DNA from: Pseudomonas svalbardensis
GTDB taxonomy: Bacteria; Pseudomonadota; Gammaproteobacteria; Pseudomonadales; Pseudomonadaceae
Direction: 5' to 3'
Length of the DNA: 64,000 bases
Assembly (NCBI RefSeq): GCF_030053115.1
Contig: NZ_CP125619.1
Location: 3,917,501 to 3,981,500 of the forward strand
Position 1 is the first letter of the stretch. Every line of letters begins with the position of its first letter. Made by a program: the position numbers and the translations under genes. Positions 25,768 through 35,334 of this stretch are shown here, piece by piece. The notes beneath the pieces are model-generated. The model saw only the letters and a list, made by a program, of their open reading frames with translations. It was not told the origin of the DNA and made no database searches.

Positions 25768-26619
25768 ATGCTCAACCGTACCCTGGCATTGGCTGTCGGC
25801 TTGACCCTGTCTTTTTGCACCCTGTTGGCGCAGGCCGCCGACACCCTGAAAGTCAGCGCGATTCCCGATGAAGCCCCGACCGAACTACTGCGCAAGTTCA
25901 AGCCGCTGGGCACCTACCTGGAACAGCAATTGGGCATGAAGGTCGAGTTCGTTCCCGTGAGCGACTATCCGGCCGTGGTCGAGGCGCTGGCCACTGACCG
26001 AATCGATATGGCCTGGCTGGGCGGCTTCACGTTCGTGCAGGCACGCCTGAAAACCGGCAATGCCATTCCGCTGGTACAGCGCGAACAGGACGCCCAATTC
26101 ACCAGCAAGTTCATCACCGCCGACCCGGCCGTCAAGTCACTCGCCGATCTCAAGGGCAAGACCTTCGCCTTCGGCTCGGTGTCATCCACGTCGGGCAGTC
26201 TCATGCCGCGCTATTTCATGCTCAAGGACGGCATCAAGCCGGAAACGTACTTCAGTCGCGTGGGCTATTCCGGCGCGCATGACGCCACTGTCGCCTGGGT
26301 CCAGACCGGCAAGGTGGACGCCGGGGTACTGAACGCCAGCGTGTGGGAAAAACTGGTCGCCGCCGGCAAGGTAGACACCACCAAGGTCAGAGTATTTGCG
26401 ACCACCCCGGCCTACTATGACTACAACTGGACGGTGCGCGGGACTCTCGACCCGGCGCTGGCGGCCAAGATAAAGGCAGCCTTTCTGGCGCTCGATCCGG
26501 CGAACCCGAAGGACAAGGAGATTCTGGATCTGCAGGCCGCCAGCCGATTCATCGAAACCAAACCCGAGAACTACAAGGGCATCGAGGAAGCCGCACGCGC
26601 CGCCGAACTGCTCAAATGA
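25768..26619 (+). CDS. PhnD-like ABC transporter substrate-binding protein
   Basis: Periplasmic binding protein of 283 residues for an ABC importer. Signal peptide at 1-24 ([18 protein letters not shown]), then [20 protein letters not shown] and [20 protein letters not shown], the PhnD/PtxB (phosphonate/phosphite) fold signature. [18 protein letters not shown] lines the expected binding cleft. Very similar Pseudomonas proteins are often named putative selenate-binding protein, so phosphonate, phosphite and selenate are all open. ATG 25768 has GGAG eight bases upstream and is chosen over 25651 and 25750. The stop overlaps the ATPase start (ATGA). Confidence 0.85.
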   Translation: MLNRTLALAVGLTLSFCTLLAQAADTLKVSAIPDEAPTELLRKFKPLGTYLEQQLGMKVEFVPVSDYPAVVEALATDRIDMAWLGGFTFVQARLKTGNAIPLVQREQDAQFTSKFITADPAVKSLADLKGKTFAFGSVSSTSGSLMPRYFMLKDGIKPETYFSRVGYSGAHDATVAWVQTGKVDAGVLNASVWEKLVAAGKVDTTKVRVFATTPAYYDYNWTVRGTLDPALAAKIKAAFLALDPANPKDKEILDLQAASRFIETKPENYKGIEEAARAAELLK

Positions 26620-27413
26620 CGTTGCATCTGACCCAGGTCAGCCTTACCCACGCCAACGGCGTCCATGCGTTGCGCGGTGTGGACCTGCACATCGGTGCCA
26701 GCGAACAGGTCGCCATCATCGGTCCGTCCGGCGCGGGCAAGTCGAGCCTGCTCAACCTGCTGGCCACCGCCCTGCGACCGGACAACGGCGAGCTGCAGGT
26801 GCTCGGCGAGCGTGCCTGGCAGCTGTCTGCCCGTCAGCGTCAGCGTCTGCGCGCGCGCATCGGCCTTATCCATCAAGCGCCCCCGCTGCCACCGCGCCAG
26901 CGCGTTGTCACCGCGGTTCTGGCTGGAAAACTGGGTCAGTGGGGTCTGGGCAAAAGTCTGCTGAACTTGCTGCATCCAGTGGATATTCCGGGCGCACGCG
27001 CGGCATTGGCCAGGCTCGACCTCAGCGACAAGTTGTTCGCGCAATGTCAGCAACTGTCCGGTGGACAGCTACAGCGTGTAGGCATTGCCCGCGTGTTGTA
27101 TCAAGCGCCCGAGGTGTTGCTGGCCGATGAGCCGGTATCGGCCATGGATCCGGTGTTGGCTGAGCACACGCTTTCGGTGCTCTGCCGCCATGCCCGGCAG
27201 CACAACGTCACACTGGTCGCCAGCCTGCATGCGGTGGAGCTGGCCCTGGCGCACTTTTCGCGAATCATCGGCTTGCGTGATGGGCAGATCATGTTCGACC
27301 TTGCGGCCAGCGAAGTCGACCGCCAGCTGCTCGACAAGCTCTACGCCAACGAACAACTGCAATCCCCACCGATTACTCCGGCGCCCTTGAGTGTGCAGAT
27401 TCCCCGATGCTGA
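26616..27413 (+). CDS. PhnC-like ABC transporter ATP-binding protein
   Basis: Cytoplasmic ATPase, 265 residues, that drives the importer. Walker [10 protein letters not shown] (36-44), ABC signature [13 protein letters not shown] (about 146), Walker B VLLADEP (about 166-172) and the switch His in [10 protein letters not shown] are all intact. The sequence is closest in style to PhnC of phosphonate systems. It overlaps the binding-protein gene by four bases (ATGA) and the next permease gene by seven, so all four genes should be translated in step. Confidence 0.9.
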   Translation: MTLHLTQVSLTHANGVHALRGVDLHIGASEQVAIIGPSGAGKSSLLNLLATALRPDNGELQVLGERAWQLSARQRQRLRARIGLIHQAPPLPPRQRVVTAVLAGKLGQWGLGKSLLNLLHPVDIPGARAALARLDLSDKLFAQCQQLSGGQLQRVGIARVLYQAPEVLLADEPVSAMDPVLAEHTLSVLCRHARQHNVTLVASLHAVELALAHFSRIIGLRDGQIMFDLAASEVDRQLLDKLYANEQLQSPPITPAPLSVQIPRC

Positions 27414-28234
27414 CCCGTGCTACCCGAGATCCGGCCACCTGGCCCCGCCTGCTGCTCACCTTACTGGCCCTTGCCTTGCTGTGGCCGGGCATTCACTTCA
27501 GCGAGTTGGACCTCAGTGTACTGGTGGCGAGTGACAGTCAGAACGAGATGGGCCGGTTTGTCTCAGCCTTCTGGCCACCGGCCCATGGCGAGGAATTCAT
27601 TGAGCTGCTAGTGCAAGCCATCCTGCAGACCCTGGCCATCGCCACGGCCGGCATGGCCCTGGCGTTGCTGTTGGCCGTCCCCGCCAGCCTGCTGGCCAGT
27701 CGGGCTCTGTCGCTGTCAGCTGCCTCCCGCGCCGGCCACCCGAGCTATTGGGGCCAACTGCTGCGTTGGCCGGTACGCGGTTTACTGATCTTCCTGCGCA
27801 GCGTGCCGGAAATCGTCTGGGCGCTTTTGTTTGTGCGCGCCGTCGGCCTCGGTCCGACGGCCGGGGTTCTGGCCATTGCCATTACCTACAGCGGCATGTT
27901 GGGCAAGGTCTACGCGGAAATTTTCGAGTCGGTGGACCAGCGCCCGGCCCACGCGCTATTGCAGGCTGGCAGCGGTCGGCTCGCAGCCTTTTTCTACGGG
28001 ATCCTGCCCAATGTCGCTGCGGAACTGCTGTCGTACACGGTGTACCGCTGGGAATGCGCAATCCGCGCCTCGGTGGTGATGGGCTTCGTCGGTGCCGGCG
28101 GTCTGGGCCAGCAAATGGACCTGTCGTTGCGCATGTTCGCCGGCGGTGAAGTGGCCAGTTTGTTACTGACGTTTCTTGTCCTGGTACTGCTCGCCGATCA
28201 ACTCAGCCGCCTGCTGCGCTGGAGGCTGACATGA
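27407..28234 (+). CDS. PhnE-like ABC transporter permease 1
   Basis: Inner-membrane permease, 275 residues, with about six helices. The ATPase-contacting loop is [20 protein letters not shown] (about 166-185), the EAA motif. [28 protein letters not shown] and [15 protein letters not shown] are PhnE-type signatures. It overlaps the ATPase gene by seven bases and the second permease by four (ATGA). Carrying two separate permease genes instead of one means the channel is probably a heterodimer. Confidence 0.88.
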   Translation: MLTRATRDPATWPRLLLTLLALALLWPGIHFSELDLSVLVASDSQNEMGRFVSAFWPPAHGEEFIELLVQAILQTLAIATAGMALALLLAVPASLLASRALSLSAASRAGHPSYWGQLLRWPVRGLLIFLRSVPEIVWALLFVRAVGLGPTAGVLAIAITYSGMLGKVYAEIFESVDQRPAHALLQAGSGRLAAFFYGILPNVAAELLSYTVYRWECAIRASVVMGFVGAGGLGQQMDLSLRMFAGGEVASLLLTFLVLVLLADQLSRLLRWRLT

Positions 28235-28998
28235 ATCGCCTGATCAACCTGGTGCTGCTCTTGTGTATCGGCGCCACGGTGGTCGCCTCGTTCATCTACT
28301 TGGGCATCGACCTTGGCGAGATCGGTGGCAGCGGTAACCTGAAGCAGATGAGTGCTTATGCGCAGCGTTTTCTCAGCCCGGACCTGAGCGCGGGCCATCT
28401 GCAAGCCATCGGCCACGGTGCCCTGGAAACCATCGCCATGTCGGCCCTTGGCACCCTGCTCGCGGCGGTATTCGGCCTGCTGTTGGCATTGCCCGCGGCC
28501 GGGCGCTTCGGCTGGCCTTTGCAGAGCGCGTCGCGTCTGGTGCTCAACGCCTTGCGCGCGGTTCCGGAACTGGTGTGGGCTGCGCTGATGGTCCTCGCCG
28601 CCGGGCTCGGCCCCAATGCCGGCACCCTGGCCCTGGCCTTGCACACCACCGGCGTGCTCGGCCGGCTGTTCGCCGAAGCGCTGGAAAACACTCCACCCGA
28701 ACCGGCCGAAGCTATCCGCCTGCAGGGCGGCAATGCCCTATGGGCATTCTGCTACGGATCACTGCCCAACCTGTTGCCACAACTACTGGCCTACATCCTG
28801 TACCGCTGGGAAAACAATATCCGCATGGCCAGTGTGCTCGGCTTCGTCGGCGCCGGTGGTTTGGGGCAAATGCTCTATGTCAGCCTCAGCCTGTTCCAGG
28901 AAGCTCAAGCCAGCACGGTCATTCTGGCGATGCTGTTGCTGGTATTTGCCGTCGACACCTTGAGCAGCTGGAGCCGTCAACGCTGGGTCAAGGCCTGA
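28231..28998 (+). CDS. PhnE-like ABC transporter permease 2
   Basis: Second inner-membrane permease, 255 residues. The EAA loop is EALENTPPEPAEAIRLQGGN (about 150-169); ALRAVPELVWAALMVLAAGLGPNAG and [14 protein letters not shown] repeat the family signatures found in permease 1. About six helices. It starts within the ATGA overlap at the end of permease 1 and is the last gene of the operon. No terminator hairpin is obvious before the convergent deiminase pseudogene 38 bases on. Confidence 0.88.
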   Translation: MNRLINLVLLLCIGATVVASFIYLGIDLGEIGGSGNLKQMSAYAQRFLSPDLSAGHLQAIGHGALETIAMSALGTLLAAVFGLLLALPAAGRFGWPLQSASRLVLNALRAVPELVWAALMVLAAGLGPNAGTLALALHTTGVLGRLFAEALENTPPEPAEAIRLQGGNALWAFCYGSLPNLLPQLLAYILYRWENNIRMASVLGFVGAGGLGQMLYVSLSLFQEAQASTVILAMLLLVFAVDTLSSWSRQRWVKA

Positions 28999-29036
28999 CG
29001 GCTTCGCAGCACCCGATGGCAAAGAGTTGTTCCAGA

Positions 29037-30195
29037 CTAAGCCAACGGTTGGTGACTGGTCACACAGTGGATACCGCCGCCACCGGCAGCGATGGCGTCG
29101 ATGTTGAGCTGCACCACTTCACGGTCCGGGTAGAGTTCGGACAACAAATCAAAGGCTTTGGAGTCTGCCGCCCTATCACCAAACTCGGGCGCAACGACCG
29201 CCCCGTTGATCACGAAGTAGTTGATGTAGCCAGCGGCAAAGTCCGGGTTGTTGCGGCTGAACTTGCTCTTTCGTGGGTTGAGCGGTGGCGACACGGTATG
29301 CACCTGCAGCTTGCGGCCATCGGCATCCGTGGCATTTTTAAGAATGTCCCAATGGGCACGCGTGAGGCTGTAAATCGTATGACTGAGGGTCGTTGTCGAG
29401 GTTGGCGATCACAACACCTGGTTTGACGAAGCGGGCGTAGAAATCGACATGGGCATCCGTGATGTCCTTACCTTTGATCCCCGGCAGCCAGATGATCTTG
29501 CGCAAGCCCAGGCGCGCTTTCAGCTCTTGCTCGATCTCGGCCTTGCTCCAATCGGGGTTGCGGTTGGCGTTGATCCAGCTGCTTTCGGTCATGATCCCCG
29601 TGCCGTGACCATCCACTTCGATACCACCGCCCTCGCCCACCAACTCGCTGCGCATATGTCGGGCATCCACGGTGCTCGCAACCAGAGCAGCCAGTTGCGC
29701 ATCCTCGCCGTGCTGCTGTTTGTTTCCCCAGCCGTTGAAGTTGAAATCCACGGCGCCGAGCCCGCCTTCCCCATCGATGACGAAGTTGGCGCCGATGTCG
29801 CGCATCCAGATGTCGTCGAGTTCGCTGGTGACGTAGGTGATGTTAGCCGTACCGCAATGTTCTTCGGCCAGCTCCCGTTCACGCTTACGACAGAACACGG
29901 TCACCGGTTCATATCGCGCGAGGGTGCGAGCGATCAGGCCAATGGCGGCTTGTACGTCGGGAGTGAAATCCTCCTAGATCGCTTCCTGTGCGCCAAAGGC
30001 GATGAAGGCCCGCTGATGCCTGTCGCCCTCATCCGGCATACGCCAACTGCCGGGGGTAGCCGCTTGCGTGCGCAGGGGGGTCAGGCCAAGCCCGATAGAC
30101 GCTGCCGCGCCCAAACCGGCGACTACCGATACCTGTTTGATGAACGCACGACGCGTCGACATGTGTTGATCCCTGGAATGTTTGTCTGAAGTCAT
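29037..30195 (-). pseudogene. Tat-exported agmatine deiminase paralogue, broken
   Basis: Three minus-strand pieces join into one agmatine/peptidylarginine-deiminase protein. The first (30195 to 29977) carries a twin-arginine signal, STRRAFIKQVSVVAGLG. An in-frame TAG at 29974-29976 interrupts AFGAQEAI|EDFTPDVQAAIG, probably a Trp codon turned to stop. The second piece keeps DDIWMRDIGANFV, GGIEVDGHGT and DAHVDFYARFV. A +1 frameshift near 29371-29375 then breaks it. The third piece resumes YSLTRAHWDILKNATDAD and ends GGGGIHCVTSHQPLA with the catalytic Cys. All active-site regions survive, so the damage looks recent. It overlaps the PotF-like gene by four bases and so belonged to the agu operon. 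An intact cytosolic aguA lies upstream. Confidence 0.8.
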
Positions 30196-31295
30196 TTCGC
30201 GGTGGCAGTTTTGAACTTGGTCCAGGTGCGCATGCGCGCCCGCATATCGGGTTGGGGAATGTCCTTGCCGGGAATCAGCCGCGCATAAGTGGCTTCATCG
30301 AGGTAAATATCCGGGTTGTTGCGCATGGTCGCATCGACGCTCGGACGTGCCTTGGCATTGGAGGTGGGGTAGCCGGTGAAGTTACTGATGGCGGCCATGT
30401 TGTCCGGGCGCATGACGAAGTTGATGAATGCATAGGCGTACTCCGGATGTTGGGCGTCGACCGGAATCGCCATGGCGTCCATCCACACCGTGGTGCCTTC
30501 ACGGGGAACACGGTATTGGAACGTGGCGTTCTTGCCGGCGGAATCCGCCGTCCGTTGCGCCTGCGTCATGTCGCCGCTGTAACCGAGCGACAGGCACAGG
30601 TTGCCGTTCACCAGGTCGGTGGCCGGCTGCGACTGGAACTTGCGGATGTACGGCCGTAGTTTGAGCAACAGTTCACTCGCCGCGGCCAGGTCCTCGGGCT
30701 TGGCGCTGCGTGGCTCCCGACCCAGATAATTGAGCACGACTGCTAGCACTTCGTCCGGCGAGTCGATCATCGAAATACCGCAGTCGGCAAATCTGGCAGC
30801 CAGTTCCGGCTTGAACAACATGTCGAGGCTGTTGACCGGAGCATCCGGCAAACGCTGTTTGATCTGCTCGGCATTGTAGGTCAGGCCGATGGTGCCCCAG
30901 GTGTAAGGGACGGTGGCCTGGCGCGAATACTCGTAATGCGTTCGCAGCTTCTGCAAGCCGGGTTCGATGTCATCCAGGGCCGTGAGTTTTGACCGGTCCA
31001 GCGGTTGCAGGCTGCCGGCGCGCATCAAGCGTTCGGCGACGGTGTCACCCGGGAAGATCAGGTCATAACCGCTGCCGCCGGCGAGCATTTTGGCTTCCAG
31101 CGTCTCACTGCCATCCATGACGTCGTAGATCACTTTGATCCCGGTTTCGGCGGTAAATTTGGCCAGCGTGTCCTCGGCAAAATAGTCGGCCCAGTTGTAC
31201 AGCCTGAGGGTTTTTTCGTCAGCGTGCAGCGCCGGCAAGGCACAGCCCAGTGCCAGGGCCAAGGCGCCGCTCAACAGTTTATTGATCGGGTGCAC
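30192..31295 (-). CDS. Polyamine ABC transporter substrate-binding protein (PotF/SpuD-like)
   Basis: Periplasmic binding protein of 367 residues for putrescine or another polyamine. Signal peptide at about 1-24, then LRLYNWADYFAEDTLAKF, the PotD/PotF opening. YDLIFPGDTVAERLM and DAMAIPVDAQHPEYAYAFIN are further family marks. GTG 31295 is chosen, with AAGAGG eight bases upstream; an ATG at 31325 overlaps the aguB coding end without a ribosome site. It is two bases from aguB and four bases overlapping the deiminase pseudogene. No permease or ATPase genes accompany it here, so it probably shares a transporter encoded elsewhere or acts as a sensor. Confidence 0.85.
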   Translation of the reverse strand: MHPINKLLSGALALALGCALPALHADEKTLRLYNWADYFAEDTLAKFTAETGIKVIYDVMDGSETLEAKMLAGGSGYDLIFPGDTVAERLMRAGSLQPLDRSKLTALDDIEPGLQKLRTHYEYSRQATVPYTWGTIGLTYNAEQIKQRLPDAPVNSLDMLFKPELAARFADCGISMIDSPDEVLAVVLNYLGREPRSAKPEDLAAASELLLKLRPYIRKFQSQPATDLVNGNLCLSLGYSGDMTQAQRTADSAGKNATFQYRVPREGTTVWMDAMAIPVDAQHPEYAYAFINFVMRPDNMAAISNFTGYPTSNAKARPSVDATMRNNPDIYLDEATYARLIPGKDIPQPDMRARMRTWTKFKTATAK

Positions 31296-31296
31296 A

Positions 31297-32205
31297 TCAA
31301 ACCTCTTGAGCCTTCCAGCGTGCATGGGTGTGACGACCGTCCTGAGTCAACAGCGCGCCGTACATGTCCGGACGGCGATCGCGATAAATGCCCCAGCTCA
31401 GGCGCTCTTCACTCATGGCCGCCAGGTCCAGGCTGTGGACCTGCACGCCGGTGCTGTCGCGGTCGGCATCGGCGAGCAACTTGCCCTTGTGGTTGCAGAT
31501 AAAGGACGAGCCGTAGAAGCTCATTTGCAGGGCAGGATCGGTGGTAGCCACTTCGCGGCCGATGCGGTTGGCGGCCACCACCGGCAGCAGGTTGGCGGCG
31601 GCGTGGCCGCGCATGGTCATCTGCCAGTGGTCACGGGAATCCAGCGTCGCACAGCCAGGTTCAGAACCGATGGCGGTGGGAAACAGCAAGACTTCAGCGC
31701 CCATCAACGCCAGGCAGCGCGCGGTCTCGGGGAACCACTGATCCCAGCAGATCCCCACACCCAGGCGCCCGAACGCCGTGTCCCAAACACGAAAACCGGT
31801 ATCGCCGGGGCTGAAGTATTCCTTCTCCTGATAGCCGATGGCGTTGGGAATGTGGGTCTTGCGATACACACCCAGCAAGCGCCCATCGGCATCGGCCACG
31901 CTCAAGGAATTGAAGTAGGCATTGCCGGCCTTCTCGAACCAGCTCAGCGGCAGCACCACACCCAACTCTTTGGCCAATGCGGCAAAGCGCTTGAGCACAG
32001 CGCTGTATCGATATTCTTCGGCCAGCGCCAGGTGCTTGTGGCTCTGCTCGATGCAGAAATACGGCGTGGCAAACAGCTCCTGCAACAGGATGACCTGGGC
32101 GCCTTTGGCCGCGGCCTCGCGCACCAGTTGCTCGGCCTGATCGAGGTTGTGTTGCAGGTCCCAGGTGCAAGGCATCTGGGTGGTGGCGATGGTCAGAAGC
32201 GTCAT
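31297..32205 (-). CDS. aguB: N-carbamoylputrescine amidase
   Basis: Cytosolic nitrilase-superfamily amidase, 302 residues. It hydrolyses N-carbamoylputrescine to putrescine, CO2 and ammonia, the second step of agmatine use. The catalytic triad is Glu43 (LQELFATPYF), Lys116 (VYRKTHIP) and Cys153 (GVGICWDQWFPE). IGYQEKEYFSPGD is specific to the AguB group. The start ATG 32205 has GGAGGG about eight bases upstream; a longer open frame to 32460 is a shadow of aguA. It sits four bases after aguA in the same operon. Confidence 0.92.
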   Translation of the reverse strand: MTLLTIATTQMPCTWDLQHNLDQAEQLVREAAAKGAQVILLQELFATPYFCIEQSHKHLALAEEYRYSAVLKRFAALAKELGVVLPLSWFEKAGNAYFNSLSVADADGRLLGVYRKTHIPNAIGYQEKEYFSPGDTGFRVWDTAFGRLGVGICWDQWFPETARCLALMGAEVLLFPTAIGSEPGCATLDSRDHWQMTMRGHAAANLLPVVAANRIGREVATTDPALQMSFYGSSFICNHKGKLLADADRDSTGVQVHSLDLAAMSEERLSWGIYRDRRPDMYGALLTQDGRHTHARWKAQEV

Positions 32206-32209
32206 GGCA

Positions 32210-33274
32210 TCAGCCCTCCACCGGCCAGGCGGGCTGTTGCTGGGTGATGCAATGCACACCGCCACCGCCGTGGGCCAGGTGATTGATCCGCACCGGCACC
32301 ACTTCTCGCCCGGGGAACGCCTGCCCCAACACGGCGGCCGCGACGTTGTCGGCATCAATGCCGTAGGCCGGCATGATGATGGCGTCGTTGGCGATGTAGA
32401 AGTTGGTGTAGGAGGCACAGAACACTTCAGCTTCGGTGTCCACAGCATCGGTGGCTTCATACAATTCGATCAGCTCGAACTGTCGGCCTTGGGCATCGGT
32501 GGCCAGCTCCAGGGCACGACGGTTTTCCCGGGCCACTTCGGCATACACCGAGTGCTGGTCGTGGGTGGCGTCCACCAGCAACACCCCAGGGCGGGCGAAT
32601 GCGCACACGCCATCGACGTGGCCGTCAGTCATGTCGCCGGTCACATAGTCCGGATCGCCTGGCAGCCAGATCGTCTTCTTCACGCCCAGCAGACGCGTGA
32701 AGATTTCCTCCATCTCCGCCTTGTTCATGCCCGGATTGCGATTGGGGTTGAGCAACACCGACTCGGTGGTGATCAACGTGCCCTCGCCGTCCACATGGAT
32801 GGCCCCCCCTTCATTGCTCAGCGCGGTACCAAAACACTCCACGCCCAAGTGATTGAGTGCGCGACGAGCCAGGCTTTCGTCCAGATCATGGGCTGACTTG
32901 CCGCCCCACGCATTGAAGCGCCAGCTCACCCCGGCCAGGCCTTGTTGCGGATGGCAGACGAAACTCGGACCGGAGTCCCGACACCAGCTGTCGTTGACCG
33001 CCAGTTCGATCAATTCGATGTTCGGCCCACATAACGCTTTGGCACTGGCAATAGCAGAAGGGTCGACGACCAGTTTCACCGGTTCGAAACGGGCGATGGC
33101 GTTGGCCACGCGAGCGAAATCCTCTTGCACCAGAGGCAATGTCACGCCCCAACCGGACTCCCAGAGTGCCGTGTTGTGCGGCCAGACCATCCAGGTGGCG
33201 GCGTGCCTGACCCACTCGGCCGGCATCATCCAACCGCTGTTTCGAATTTCATTCTGCTGCATGACATGCTGCAT
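32210..33274 (-). CDS. aguA: Agmatine deiminase
   Basis: Cytosolic deiminase, 354 residues, that turns agmatine into N-carbamoylputrescine and ammonia. Family signatures: WPHNTALW, NDSWCRDSGPSFV, FNAWGGK, GGAIHVDGEGTL, GHVDGVCAFARPGV and the C-terminal GGGGVHCITQQQP with the nucleophile Cys near residue 342. It is the first gene of the minus-strand operon aguA-aguB-binding protein-broken deiminase. It is divergent from a LysR gene across 135 bases. Induction by agmatine or N-carbamoylputrescine is likely; the regulator in P. aeruginosa is a TetR protein (AguR), so control may differ here. Confidence 0.93.
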   Translation of the reverse strand: MQHVMQQNEIRNSGWMMPAEWVRHAATWMVWPHNTALWESGWGVTLPLVQEDFARVANAIARFEPVKLVVDPSAIASAKALCGPNIELIELAVNDSWCRDSGPSFVCHPQQGLAGVSWRFNAWGGKSAHDLDESLARRALNHLGVECFGTALSNEGGAIHVDGEGTLITTESVLLNPNRNPGMNKAEMEEIFTRLLGVKKTIWLPGDPDYVTGDMTDGHVDGVCAFARPGVLLVDATHDQHSVYAEVARENRRALELATDAQGRQFELIELYEATDAVDTEAEVFCASYTNFYIANDAIIMPAYGIDADNVAAAVLGQAFPGREVVPVRINHLAHGGGGVHCITQQQPAWPVEG

Positions 33275-33409
33275 GATAAAAAGCCCTTTTAGTTAAGCCA
33301 TTGTGTTCAACAAAACTGCTTGGGTGGTCCTGGCATGCATGCTACGGCCGTAAAATCAGGCAAACAAACGATGGATTTAGCGGACAAATGATTAGAGGAA
33401 CTTATCAAT

Positions 33410-34264
33410 ATGCTCAAGCACTGGCCGCCACTCAGCACCCTTCGCGGCTTTGAAGCCGCCGCCCGGCTGGGCAGTTTCCACAAGGCGGCCGCCGAGTTGC
33501 ACCTCACCCAATCGGCGATCAGTCAGCAGATCCGCAGCCTTGAGGCGTACCTTGAACAACCCTTGTTCTTTCGCAGTGGACGCAGCGTCAGCCTGACCGA
33601 TGCCGGTCACGACCTGCTCAGCACCACCCAAGCGTTACTGCAACAACTGGCGGTCGGCATTCGCCGTCTTGGGCAATACCAGAAACCCAATCAACTGGTC
33701 CTTAACACCACCCCGGCGTTCGCCCGTCATTGGCTGCTGCCACGCTTGGGGGATTTTCGCCGCGAGCATCCGGACGTTGATCTGTGGGTTTTCAGTACCG
33801 ATGAAGTCCCGGACATGACCACCCAGACCATCGACCTCGCGGTGCGCGATGACATCAGTTCCCAAGCCGAGTGCAGCTTCAAGGTGCTGCACGCCGACCG
33901 CCTCTATCCGGCGTGTCACCCGAACCTGTTGGCGCTGCCACGGGAACAGCGCACAACCCTTCATGGCGAGCGGGAAACGGATTGGAGTCACTGGGCGGTG
34001 GAAGCTGGCATCGATGTGGGCCAGAAAGATCAGGGGCTGAATTTCTCCGACCCCGGCCTGCTGCTGGACGCCGCGTGCGCAGGGCTCGGTATCGCCCTGG
34101 TCAGTCAGTTATTGAGTCGGCAGGCGCGCGCCCAAGGATTGTTGCAACCCTTGGTGGAGCAAACCATTCGCGGCCCGAACTGGGCCATGCTGACCCATCG
34201 TGACAGTGAGAACAACGCGCTGGCACGAAGCTTCAGTGAGTGGCTGCTGGGTAACCTGGACTGA
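33410..34264 (+). CDS. LysR family regulator (GcvA-like)
   Basis: Transcription factor of 284 residues. The helix-turn-helix is at about 18-38 (FHKAAAELHLTQSAISQQIRS). The effector domain begins LVLNTTPAFARHWLLPRLGD, typical of the GcvA-like subgroup. It starts at ATG 33410 with AGAGGAA about eight bases ahead. It is divergent from aguA, and the 135-base intergenic region should hold both promoters and its binding site. Control of the agmatine operon is inferred from this arrangement. Confidence 0.88.
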   Translation: MLKHWPPLSTLRGFEAAARLGSFHKAAAELHLTQSAISQQIRSLEAYLEQPLFFRSGRSVSLTDAGHDLLSTTQALLQQLAVGIRRLGQYQKPNQLVLNTTPAFARHWLLPRLGDFRREHPDVDLWVFSTDEVPDMTTQTIDLAVRDDISSQAECSFKVLHADRLYPACHPNLLALPREQRTTLHGERETDWSHWAVEAGIDVGQKDQGLNFSDPGLLLDAACAGLGIALVSQLLSRQARAQGLLQPLVEQTIRGPNWAMLTHRDSENNALARSFSEWLLGNLD

Positions 34265-34277
34265 GTGAAGCCTCACG

Positions 34278-34785
34278 CTACGGTTCGCGCAGCGCGAACT
34301 TCGCGTATCGCGAGAGTCCGATCTTGATGCTTACCAGGATGGGGGCGGCGACAACAAAAAGCAGGACAACAACGATGAACGCTGTGTCGAAGGCAATCAC
34401 AGTGGCCTGACCTGACACGCCCCGGCCCGGCCCAGGAGGCTCACCGCTGCCCGGCCGGCGGCCGCTGCATCCATCCCTTTCACCGACGGCATGGCTGTCG
34501 TGGTCGTCAGCCATTCGATGACCGCGGCCCCTTCCGGGGTGACGTTGGCACCGACGACCACGGCATTAGCGAAGACGTTATGGTCGATCAGTGTCTAGAG
34601 CCCTGCGACGCCCATCAGACCACCCAACTGGCGCCCCGTATTGAAGAGACCTATTTCGCAGGCGAGGTTTCGGCTGTTGAGGTCGCTGAAAGCGATCAGC
34701 GTGATCGATAGAAAGAGGAAGCCAAGGCCCAGACCGCGCAACAGGATGGCTGCCATCATGTCGTCCGTGCCGCTTTCGCTGGTCG
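34278..34785 (-). pseudogene. EmrB/QacA-type MFS transporter, C-terminal remnant
   Basis: The minus strand encodes MMAAILLRGLGLGFLFLSIT and GLFNTGRQLGGLMGVAGL, then a TAG (34595-34597), then TLIDHNVFANAVVVGANVTP and, after a frameshift near 34430, VIAFDTAFIVVVLLFVVAAP and LSRYAKFALREP. This is the last third of a 14-helix drug exporter of the DHA2 type. It is truncated at about 34785, where unrelated plus-strand sequence starts. At least two inactivating lesions plus truncation. Confidence 0.65.
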
Positions 34786-34798
34786 AACCGGAGAGCAT

Positions 34799-35269
34799 GG
34801 CGATGTCGATGGCGGCATTGCCCTGCTCGACAGGGCACGCCTGCTCAATCCCAACCTCGCCCCCGCTTGGTACCTGGGCGGAATGCTGCGTTCGCTGCGT
34901 GGTGAAACAGACGAAGCGATTGAGCATTTGACCCATGCCGTTCGCTTGAGTCCGCTGGATCCGGAAATGTTCAGGATGCAGGTCTGAATGGCGCTCGCGC
35001 ATTTCTTCGCCAGGCGCTTCGACGCCGCTTCGGCCTGGGCGGAGAAGTCGCTGGGAAACCTGCCCACCCTCCTGCCCTCGGTTGCCCTGAAGGCGGCCAG
35101 TCATGCGCTCACCGGGAAAATGGACAAAGCGAAGCAGGCGATCCAGCGCCTGCACGATCTGGAACCATCGTTGCGCGTCTCCAACCTGAAGGACTGGCTG
35201 CCCATCCAACGGCCCGAGGATCTCGCGCGGTTCGCGGATGGACTGCGGCTGGTCGGGTTGCCCGAGTGA
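34799..35269 (+). pseudogene. TPR-domain C-terminal remnant
   Basis: A plus-strand frame encodes tetratricopeptide helices: DVDGGIALLDRARLLNPNLA, AWYLGGMLRSLRGETDEAIE, HLTHAVRLSPLDPEMF. An in-frame TGA at 34985-34987 follows, and the frame continues MALAHFFARRFDAASAWAEK to the stop at 35267-35269. The pattern is that of the C-terminal TPR part of adenylate/guanylate-cyclase-like or related regulators. The upstream catalytic or DNA-binding part is missing and replaced by the MFS remnant. Confidence 0.5.
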
Positions 35270-35334
35270 CCGATGCCCGATTGCAGCGTTAAAATCCGAC
35301 AGGTTTGGTTCACTTTTTTGAGGAGGATCACGGT

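Noticed and set aside
32206..32460. N-terminal extension of the aguB frame to 32460
   Set aside because: The extra 85 codons read aguA in another frame; the true start at 32205 has a strong ribosome site and matches the family N-terminus.
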